Positions 47,772 to 56,049 of a stretch of DNA of 64,000 nt are shown piece by piece. The notes below the pieces were generated by a model. That model did not search any database. It saw nothing but the letters and a program-made list of their open reading frames with translations, and was not told the origin of the DNA. Positions within the stretch are counted from its first letter, which is position 1. Each line of letters opens with the position of its first letter. This DNA comes from Ehretia macrophylla (lineage: Eukaryota; Streptophyta; Magnoliopsida; Boraginales; Ehretiaceae): NCBI GenBank assembly GCA_037974665.1, contig CM075773.1, forward strand, positions 50,701,417 through 50,765,416, in the 5' to 3' direction. The translations under genes and the position numbers were made by a program.

Positions 47772-48088
47772 GAATTTGTGGTTGCTTGGTAATGCCAATT
47801 TGAATTGGGGAGAATTAGGAATTTAGGGTTCTTTTAGATATGGTGGTGAGCTTATAAAAGAAAAGATAAAAGATTGTAAGCTAAATGACAAAAATAGCCC
47901 TGTATGGTTTTTTTTAACTCGCCGCGTGCCATTCACGTGACAATAATGGAATAATTTTAACAGAATTCATGAAATGGACTTACGGTGTCTCATAGGTTAA
48001 ACGTTTAGGACTAAAGTGTCCAATTTTAAATATTTAAGACCAAAATATCAAAATAATTAAACGTTTAAGATCAAACGAGCCATCTTCT
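47772..48088. repeat. Right long TIR of the Mutator-like element
   Basis: This is the inverse match to the left TIR, about 317 bp, ending AACGAGCCATCTTCT. Differences from the left arm are frequent, so the element is old compared with the Copia nested inside. Confidence 0.75.
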
Positions 48089-48098
48089 AAAAGAAAAA

Positions 48099-48599
48099 CG
48101 ATAACCTTAACATACTACCTTCTTACTATCTTAGGGAATTTATTGCCCTTTCTATTTTTTTCTAGAAAAGTGAGTAACGTTGTTGTGCTGTTCTAATAAC
48201 GCATTCGTCAAATAATTGTTCCAGGCCAAAATTTAATAGTTGATTTGTACATTTATTAGCTTCACAGTGCACATGTCGCACCAGATATAGAACTCTGATT
48301 TTGTTGTAATGAGAAGAGCATATATATCTGTCCAGAAGTGTTAAAAATAATGAATAAATATGATAAACTCCTATTTAATAATTTAACAATTTAAAATTTT
48401 AAATAATGTGATAATTTATATGGTATCAGAATTCAAGTTATCAAACGAATTCTGCCTACACGTACGAGAAAGATAATAAATAAATATAATAAATTCAAAT
48501 AAATCAAAGACTCTATTTTGCTTTTCCTCCCATTTTATTTGTCAAAGCAGCTAACATGGTCTACTGGTCAATATAAAACAAGTTCTACATAGTTATCAG
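48099..48599. other. AT-rich stretch with a member of the 17.6-kb repeat family
   Basis: No gene. About 48,340-48,510 resembles the arms of the inverted repeat at 17.6-17.9 kb (TATGGTATCAGA, AATAATAAATAAATATAATA). Confidence 0.5.
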
Positions 48600-49126
48600 T
48601 GTAAGAATTCATTAAGCATTTAATATTCATTAAGCACTTCATTAAATGCTTATCTTAAGAGTTTATTAAATGGTCCAAATTCTTCCTCTTCATATTCTTA
48701 TTATTAATTAATCTCATTAGTTACCATTAATTAAACTCATTAGTTGGCAATTAATATATTTATGATAAAGGTTCATTAATTGATCCAAACTCTTCATCTT
48801 CATATTCTTGTCATTAATTGAACTTATTAGAACATTAATTCCCTAAAGAGTGGTAACTCTTCACATTCTTGATGGGAGACTGTCTATATATAGTGGGTTT
48901 TGGTCCCTAGGCTCTATTACTCATTCCTAAAGTATACATCATCACTCTAGAGTGTTTTGAGAGCTTAGAAGTGCAAAAACTAAGAGAGAAATCCATAGCC
49001 GATCACGTTAGCAATGGCCGGAGGTACACTTTCAGTTCCCTTCGTTTCTGCTTATATGTTTATTGATCTTTGTATTTCTTTTAGTGTTAGAAATACGTTG
49101 GGATCAAATTATATTTTAGTTTATCA
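48600..49126 (+). mobile_element. Solo LTR with 5-bp target duplication
   Basis: A 527-bp segment starts TGTAAGAATTCATT and ends AGTTTATCA. It is flanked by a perfect ATCAG duplication (48,595-48,599 and 49,127-49,131). There is no internal sequence, primer site or second LTR, so it is the product of LTR-LTR recombination. A promoter-like TCTATATATAG lies at about 48,879, and the downstream leader-like text fits an LTR read on the + strand. The ATG at 49,014 lies inside the LTR and is not taken as a host gene. Family (Copia or Gypsy) is not assigned. Confidence 0.85.
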
Positions 49127-49131
49127 ATCAG

Positions 49132-50322
49132 AACTAGTGAAAGATGAGTCAAATTCTGGTTCAAACAAGGCCAAGTACGATGCTTTAAACCATAGTTGTG
49201 ATAGACCATGGGTCTCCTTTTTTTTTTTAATTATTGAAAGAGAGGCTTATGTCGTACAACATATATAAAAGAATATTATTTATAAGAATTGATATCGCAA
49301 TCTCTCATACTCACAATAGAAAGCATACTACTCACAACCTCTCGTATTTATAACGAGAAGTATATCACTAGACCAACGAACTCGGTGGTACCATGGACGT
49401 CTTTAATGGAAATGTATCTATGGGACAGTGAGGACTATTCCATTCACTTCAAAAAAAAAAAAATTAAGTATATGAATATTTTTAGAGTATTTTTTGTTTG
49501 AAAATTTTAATTAGTCCCTAAATGAACTCTCTGACTAAAAAGGTCACTACTAAAAAGAATATAATTGTATATAAATGTTAAATTGTGACCTCATAACAAA
49601 AAATATTAAATTGTGTGTTATAACTTATATTGAAAAAATAAATAAATCCATTCTTGAATGCCTTCTCTTGTTCTTATCTCTGCTAGCTCTTTTTTTTTTT
49701 CCCTCTCTATCTTATTGATTTCTTTCTTTTCTCCAACAAGAAAATGAGTAAATTTTCATTGAAATGATAAGTCATGAACTAGGCTTGTCTTCGACCAGAA
49801 AAAAAAAAAAAAAAAACACTAGACTTGTCCTTGACCTCGTTCTTCAACGAACCTCTTTATAGAATGTTTACTTGGGACTTCGAAACTTATAACTAGCATT
49901 AGAGCTAAAAATCTGGCATGTTTACAATTTTAAGAAAAGAGTGGTTACGATAACAATTGGTATATATGTGGATTTGTTTTTACCAACAATGTAATTGTGT
50001 CATGTGGCATCGAACTAAAATAAGTTTTACAATTAATTGGAACGATAAAATGAGGTTCATTTTACTTTTTTCGTCAAATATTAATCATTTGTGAGGGATA
50101 AAAAAAATAGATAAGCAGTTCTCATATTTGAAAATAATAATGCGAAATGTATACTTCGAAAATAGGGGATAGTGGTGCTATCCCCATTAAATGATATTAC
50201 TTTTGTAAATACGAGTACTTGCTTATTTAACAAAATTAAAAGGAAAAAAAAAACGATGCAAAATGAATTAGATTCCATTCACTTTTTCCTTTTATCTTGC
50301 CAAATGATAAGAAAATGAAAAT
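49132..50322. other. AT-rich intergenic stretch
   Basis: No gene or element recognised. Homopolymer A and T runs occur near 49,452, 49,690 and 49,799. Confidence 0.6.
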
Positions 50323-50407
50323 TGGGGTGAGAGAGGCTCGAACTCTCGACCTCAGGATCACTCAGAAGCTATGAGACCTACGCGCTAGCCAACTGCGCCA
50401 CCACCCC
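50323..50407 (-). tRNA. tRNA-Met (CAT), elongator, with intron
   Basis: The minus strand begins GGGGTGGTGGCGCAGTTGGC and ends CGAGCCTCTCTCACCCCA. The 7-bp acceptor stem pairs GGGGTGG with TCACCCC (one G-U pair), followed by discriminator A. The A box (TGGCGCAGTTGG) and the B box (GAGTTCGAGCC) are both clear. The anticodon CAT follows GTCT, and the roughly 11-12 bp after it form the intron carried by plant elongator tRNA-Met genes. The CCA tail is not encoded. The sequence appears intact. Confidence 0.95.
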
Positions 50408-50889
50408 ATTGGTGATCTGTATTCCACTTTCATTTAGAAGTAGAAATGTTTTGTTGCATATCAACAAAGAATTAAAGGACAATATATATGTATAAGAACT
50501 CATAATTAATAAGTTTATCCATTTCATATAATATTTCAATTCTTTTACAACACTCCAATGAATGAAAAATGAATTTAACCATTATATAAACTAAACGTTT
50601 ATGACAGTTTTATTTAATTGTGACATTTAAAATTTTTATCACTTTTTATTAATAATTGCTCTTGAAATTAATTTTTTGCAATAGTTTTAAGATTATAATT
50701 TAATTGTAACGGTTTGCAACAGGATCATGAGCAACGAGTAACGTCATTTGCAGTGATTTTTAGTCTTTTTGCAACTCTTTTAAATGTTGCAATAGATAAA
50801 AATTGTTGTAGTGATTTCACATAAGCTGGTTTCAGCTTGCTTAAACTTTTGTTGATGACTAGCAAGCAAGCTTATACCATTATGCTTAC
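50408..50889. other. AT-rich stretch after the tRNA gene
   Basis: No gene. TTTAATTGTGAC/TTTTTGCAATAG-type repeats between 50,590 and 50,810 resemble pieces of a common plant repeat but have no clear ends. Confidence 0.5.
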
Positions 50890-51340
50890 CACTGGCGGAG
50901 GCACATAAGGGCCAGTGGGGACTGATCTATAAAAATCGTTAAAATTTTTATGTATTTTTTTTTAAAAAAATTAGATATCTATGTATTTTTAGTTAAAAAA
51001 AAATTAATTAACTCTCACTGAAAAATAAAAGTACTTGTATAGTTAAAAAATTATGGATTTTAGCCCTCATTGGCTCATAAAAACATTAAAATTTCTATGT
51101 ATTTTTTGAAAAAAAATTAGATATCTATGTATTTTTAGTTAAAAAAAATTAATTAGCCCCTACTGAAAAATAAAAGTATTCGTATAGTTCAAAAATTATG
51201 AATTTTAGCCCCCACTAGCCCATAAAAATATTATAATTTCCATATATTTTTTGAAAAAAAATTAGATATCCATATATTTTTAGTTAAATAAATTAATTAT
51301 CCCCCATTGACAAGAATTCATAGCTCCGTCCCTAACGCTC
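50890..51340. repeat. Element with three ~145-bp direct repeats and GGCGGAG/GGACGGAG ends
   Basis: A unit containing TTAGATATCTATGTATTTTT (third copy with CC/TA changes) begins at equivalent points 50,971, 51,117 and 51,262, giving periods of 146 and 145 bp. The block is bounded by ACTGGCGGAGGCACATAAGG at the left and, read from the other strand, AGCGTTAGGGACGGAGCTAT at the right. These resemble the paired ends of a frequent plant repeat with GTGGCGGAGC-type borders. No coding sequence or clear target duplication was seen. Confidence 0.7.
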
Positions 51341-52331
51341 ACGAGTAGAATTTTAGATTGAACCTACCTTCACACATTTTCGTTACTCTTTAGGAGGAAT
51401 CAGCCCTAGATAAACTACGTCGTGTTCACGTATTAATTCAATTTCAGCTTAAATGGTGTTATAGAGCTGTAACTTTTTCTGCGGTTCAAGGATGTGAACC
51501 TAGATTGATGGTTCCTCGTGCTAGTTCCTAAACCTAATTTTTTTTTTGTCCGTTTTCTTATTCAAACTTCATTATGCACACCTCTCCTTTCAACAATTGC
51601 ACGCAGTCTTCACACTTTCGAAAAAATGAGTATGGACGTTCCTCTCAATGAGTTAGATAAAAAAAACCAGCCAAAAATTGGAAGAAAATTTAAAGAGCGA
51701 AAGAATTTTTACTTGGTTCTTTATGTTTAATTTGACATATTTCTACCTTAGTTTATGTTTTGTAATGAATGTCATATTGTTCTAGATGAATCTTGCATTG
51801 ATGAAATAATTTATCAATGAGAAGACGTTAATTTGAGAGGTTTAGAGACTTTTTTCTATTATAAGAGAAACTTTTGAATATCTGGATCAAGTGCAAAGAA
51901 ATGAGCCCTTTTTAGGAGGTTGAGGTTGAAGAAGATAATGACTGCAAATCATAGGATCAATCTTTGAAAGGGGAATTTGAAACATTAGATAAAGGAAAAA
52001 AGGAATCAAAGTCAAAGTGAAGGCCCTAGGATTATTGAACGAAAATTTGTGCACGAATCTTGATTAATGGGGAATAAAGAATAGAAAGTCCTTCCATGTT
52101 CAACGAATCTTGATTAATGGGGAATAAATAATAGAAAGTCCTTCAATGTTTGTTAAGTCTGAGAGTGAATTTATGAACAAGCTATAGACAAAACTTGGTG
52201 TTGTGAAAGCATTCAATAAAGTCTGAGATGTCCATTCATCCACCAAGATAATGAGTTTTCTTTATGTTGAGTTAAATAGATAGATTCGCTTAAATGCCGA
52301 ATATACCAATTCTAAGAATCCATAGAATTAA
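51341..52331. other. Stretch upstream of the DC1 pseudogene
   Basis: No clear gene. The composition is less AT-rich than elsewhere and may hold decayed 5' parts of the DC1 gene, for example near 51.6-52.3 kb, but no domain could be recognised. It includes the 50-bp tandem repeat listed separately. Confidence 0.45.
52054..52153. repeat. 50-bp tandem duplication
   Basis: Adjacent copies starting CGAATCTTGATTAATGGGGA lie at 52,054 and 52,104. They differ at very few positions, so the duplication is recent. Confidence 0.93.
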
Positions 52332-52758
52332 TTGTGGATCCAAGACAGCAATAGAATTACGTTGCCCCAGCGCCTTCAACATCCCTTTGACATGCAGATC
52401 AGCTTGTACTCTATCAAAATCCTAAAAAAAATTCCTAAATTTTTTTTCTTCTCATGCTATGCTTGTGGCATGCGTATGGAAGGATTTAATTACTTGTGTT
52501 TGTATTGCTGTTTTGCAATTCACACATATATCATGTGCTTGGTCAGTCCCTCTTAATTACCATAACTCTGAGCCTCACAAACACCCTCTCGCTTTTCTTG
52601 AAAAGATAGGTGCAAAGTTTTTCTGCAGAAAATGTGGCAAAGGCGTGGCTATCAATTTCTTTTGTTGTTTGCAACGTCGGGAATATTTCCGTCTCTATTG
52701 CCTTCCTGAATTACACATGTTACAATATACACTTGTCCTATATTGCTACTTTATCTAA
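52332..52758 (+). pseudogene. Broken DC1 (Cys/His-rich C1-like) domain gene
   Basis: Two overlapping frames hold successive halves of DC1-type domains (PF03107-like), which bind zinc and are abundant in plants as multi-domain proteins. The first frame (from about 52,332) shows LPQRLQHPFD, then CYACGMRMEGFNYLCLYC and IHTYIMC. The second frame (from about 52,540) continues with HKHPLAF, CRKCGKGVAINFFC and FRLYCLPEL. A frameshift near 52,545 separates them, and the usual CxxC...CxxCdFxlHxxC pattern is only partly kept. Family proteins usually have several hundred residues; here only about 130 are recognisable, so this is a fragment. Function is not retained as far as can be seen. Confidence 0.7.
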
Positions 52759-53128
52759 TATCAATTGATTTTAAGATGAAATTTCATAATTCTTAATAAA
52801 ACATGAACGTCGCCGACATCCCCTCAGTTTGACCAATTATCCGGTTAAAGACTTACAATGCTGGCTGAAGAAAAGATTCTGATAAATACAATCATTATAT
52901 TCCACGCATACTCCAGCACACTCGATCAATCGCAAGCGAAAACAAACCAAATATATTTGCATTTTCTGTATGCTTTAAATTCAAAAAAAAAGGGAAAAAA
53001 ACACTAAATTGTAATTGTATAAAGATCATAAAAAAAATAAAAATAAAAATAAAAATCAAGAAATTCACATCAAGGAAAAATTGCATCAAGAATCTGATGC
53101 ATTACATTTCCATGAAATTAAACACATG
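52759..53128. other. Short spacer between pseudogene and small gene
   Basis: AT-rich with an AAAAAT microsatellite at 53,030-53,057. It probably includes the 3' untranslated region of the minus-strand small gene. Nothing else seen. Confidence 0.55.
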
Positions 53129-53461
53129 TTATGATCTCAACTTTTGAGTCTGTCTCAGATCTTCAAAGCTCCAATCCCTTCTCATCCCACTACTCCTCAC
53201 CAATCTTGGTGTGCCTGGCTCAAATTCCATTGGGCCGCTATTATGGCTTCGATGAGTACGCTTCTGTGCCATCTTTGCTGTGACAAGAACACGACCAGGT
53301 TTCTCATAAGGCCTTCGCGTTAAATTCCCAGACCAGCTTCTATCAACCCGGCCTAAACATAGGCTAAAATTCAGCTTCTCGTACGTTTGATTCAATCTCC
53401 CGTTTGTGTCATTGTCCGAATCTTTCCTGCTCAATTGGAAAGTTAAGCAATTGAGATTCAT
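53129..53461 (-). CDS. Small plant-specific protein of unknown function
   Basis: This is an uninterrupted 110-residue frame. It is rich in Arg, Ser and Asn, hydrophilic, and has no membrane segment or signal peptide. The N-terminus MNLNCLTFQLSRKDSD, a central RSWSGNLTRR, and a C-terminal PRLVRSSGMRRDWSFEDL look like the conserved stations of a small uncharacterised family I recall from dicots, but I cannot confirm this without a search. A TATA-like string lies on the minus strand at about 53,704-53,717, some 245 bp before the ATG. A Gypsy element lies about 490 bp upstream of the ATG, so the distal promoter has been displaced. The start chosen is the first ATG and gives the conserved-looking N-terminus. 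No function is proposed. Confidence 0.65.
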   Translation of the reverse strand: MNLNCLTFQLSRKDSDNDTNGRLNQTYEKLNFSLCLGRVDRSWSGNLTRRPYEKPGRVLVTAKMAQKRTHRSHNSGPMEFEPGTPRLVRSSGMRRDWSFEDLRQTQKLRS

Positions 53462-53951
53462 CTCGACACAAACAGACCGAACTTCTATAGTTTCAGAAAA
53501 ATGTGTCGAAGCTTTTGGCTAATTAATGCAAGGAACCAAAACAGATTGTTATTTATTCGTTTGCGTTGTTGGATGTGTGCACGATGATACATTGGTGGAT
53601 GAAAAGCGTTGAAAGAAAATGGAGATTGTTTGTAATTGAATGGATTTTCCCGTTTTATTGGAAACAATACGAAGCAGTTGTGTCACTGATGGCCATTGTT
53701 TGTGATATATATATATTTTTTTTCTGAAGATTGCTTTCCGATAACAAAGCTGAACCATTAATGGTGTTATATGTTAGATAATTTGTTTAATTTCTTGTAA
53801 ATCCACATTTCTTCCCAAACTCCATTATGATAAGCCAGATATATATCCAGACTAATGGTAAGGAGAGATCTTCGGACAAATATGGAAAGAGCATAGTAAA
53901 TGAGGATTTTTTCCCACAAAAGTGATTTAACCCACTGTCAATTAACCAGAC
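53462..53951 (-). other. Leader and remaining upstream region of the small gene
   Basis: About 490 bp lie between the start codon and the Gypsy target site. The stretch includes the TATA-like string. No coding frame is supported. Confidence 0.5.
53704..53717 (-). promoter_or_regulatory. TATA-like element of the small gene
   Basis: The minus strand reads AATATATATATATC. It lies about 245 bp upstream of the start codon at 53,461. The AT-rich context makes it a weak call. Confidence 0.35.
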
Positions 53952-54416
53952 TGACGAGGGGTTCCTGAGCTGAAGTGAGTTACTCATGCTGAGTTGAGAC
54001 GAGCTAATCAGTGTCAAGCCCAGCGTGTTCAATTGAATGTCCAACCTGGATGCTGATCCGACCCCGGAAAACCCCGATCTCAGTGCCAGCTGTTCCGATG
54101 GGACATAAAGTATTGATGGGACATAAAGCTGCACCGCATTAAATGCTGTCAGACCTGAATTTAGTATAAATAGAGCTCCACCCTCTTCATTTCGGGGGTA
54201 ACTCGTCATTAAATGCTCTCAGCTACCTTGCCAGTTCGGACATACTAATCATTTGCGCGCCCGAGGGGAAAATCCGGGTCGTCACCCTGCATTTTCCTTC
54301 CTTTCCCTTGTGTAGGTCAAGTAGCCGACTTAAAAAGTTCAACTCGGAGGCCAACCTGAAAGTTCAGCTTGGCAAGCGTAGCCGACCAATTCAACTGCGA
54401 GAATCCAACCTCGACA
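53952..54416 (+). repeat. 5' LTR of the Gypsy element
   Basis: A 465-bp repeat runs from TGACGAGGGG to CCTCGACA. A TATA-like GTATAAATAGAGC lies at about 54,162. The primer site follows after three bases. Confidence 0.95.
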
Positions 54417-54484
54417 GTTTGGCGCCGTCTGTGCGAAATGAGATTTTTCTATCACTCTTCTTCACCACTCACTGAGAAACCATT

Positions 54485-55900
54485 ATGGTACAAACAAGAA
54501 GCCACAGCGCACCGGTAGAGGATTTGCCTAACCCGGATGGGGACCTCGAAACCACGGAGGTGCCTAGCCAAAATCCAATCCCAGCCGACGTTGGGACGAA
54601 CCAACGTATACACTTAGCCACTCAAACCAACCCCACGGTGGATGGAGACCTCAACTCCAGCCTATCACCGGAGATAAAGATGATGCTGAGGATGTTTGAG
54701 GAACTTAAAGAGCAGGTAGCCCGACTAGCTGAGGGCTCCCTGGCTCCGCAAGAAGCTACGTCGCGGCCCTCACGTCCACAGTTCCGCATCCCAAACCCAA
54801 GGCCAAAGCGGACGCAGGACGAGGAGGGCTTCCTGGAGCCGGTGGCGAGACTCGGTGAGGCGAGAGGTCAAAAGGCGGCTCAAGCCGACCCTAAGCAGGC
54901 CAAGACCGCGGCCGCCATAGCCAAGGTCATCAACTAGCTCGGCGTAAGCCCACTCTCACCCAAGGTACTAGCCACGCCACTACCCACCGGCAACCGGATG
55001 TCCAACCTGGCCGTCTATAATGGAGATGGAGACCCAGCCAGCCATCTACTCAACTTCGATCACCACATGACCCTGCATGACATGTCCGACCTCATGAAGA
55101 CGAAGATATTCCCAACCACCCTGGTTGGCAATGCCTTGGATTGGTTCCAGAAACTTCGTCCCGATTCAATTGCAAGTTTCCATCAGCTGGCTGAGGCTTT
55201 CCTCTCCCGCTTCGCGGGAAGCGGACGCGCCACCCGCCACACTTCTACATTGCTGCTAGTGAAGCAACATAGTGGGAAAAGTTTGAGGGCTTACACAGCC
55301 ACATTCAATGAAGAGTCCCTTCGAATCCCCAACCTAGAGGACTCCATGGCGTTGATGGCTTACCAGAGTGGGCTCAGGTCGGGCCCTCTTACATCCTCAT
55401 TGGAAATCAACCCCGTGGATACTGTATCCGAGCTGATGGTACGAGCAGAAAGGTACATACACTCGGAAGAAATCCATCAGGCAAAGAGGGATGATGACAA
55501 GGAAAAGGAAGCTAGCAGGAAGGGAGAGACCTCCCAAGCCCAACCTGGGGGTAAAGTCCAAAACGACCGAGGCAAGCAGCCCCAATAGCCAAAGCAAAAG
55601 CCCCGGTTCATTATGTTTACTCCCCTCAACACCACAAGGGAGCAGATCCTGATGGAGATCCAGCACCAGAACCACCTGCCTCCAGCTCCAAGGATGAAAG
55701 GCCGACCCGAGAAGCGCAATAGAACCAAGTATTGCCGCTACCATATGGACTACGGCCATACCACCGAAGAGTGCAAAGACTTGAAACAGGAGATCGAGGC
55801 ACTGATAGCCCGAGGTCACCTCCGAAGGTACGTAGACCCGCAGCCGACCCGGAATCATGATCAAAGAGATAGAGAGAGGAGTCCACCCAGGCGCCAGGCT
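54485..55900 (+). pseudogene. Gypsy gag region (fossil)
   Basis: It begins MVQTRSH shortly after the primer site. It holds the retrotransposon-gag domain (AVYNGDGDPASHLLNF, LVGNALDWFQKLRP, FLSRFAGS) at about 54.99-55.4 kb, and then a knuckle-like YCRYHMDYGHTTEECKDLK near 55.73 kb, the CX2H-type form common in Tat elements. The region is broken. Confidence 0.9.
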
Positions 55901-56049
55901 GGGGGCGGACGTTTGGCTGTGATTGAAACCATTGCAGGAGGACTGGCTTCGGGAGGGGAGACCTCGGCAGGCAGGAAGGGTTATGTTCGGGCTGGGAGGG
56001 AGTATGGACCGGTGCGGGGTCCGGCCCCGGGGATGGAGGAGCTCACCTT

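Larger units (their letters stand above)
41247..48088. mobile_element. Mutator-like nonautonomous element with long TIRs, interrupted by a Copia element
   Basis: Long inverted repeats bound this element: left 41,247-41,618 and right 47,772-48,088. Matching landmarks are ATGACTCGTTTGGTCCTAAA/ATGGCTCGTTTGATCTTAAA at the tips, the ACCATACAGG block, CATTTAGCTTACAATCT, AATTCTCCCCAATTC and ACCAAGCAACNACAAAT. A-rich direct repeats AAAAGAAAAA (41,237-41,246 and 48,089-48,098) flank it; as low-complexity sequence they are weak evidence for a 9-10 bp target duplication. Without the nested Copia it would be about 1.3 kb. No transposase was found, so it is nonautonomous. Long TIRs suggest Mutator-like (MULE) but a foldback element is possible. 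Confidence 0.75.

Noticed and set aside
49014-49268. Frame starting MAGGTLSVPF after a TATA box and leader-like sequence
   Set aside because: The start lies inside a solo LTR and the frame crosses the LTR edge and target duplication, so it is not a host gene.
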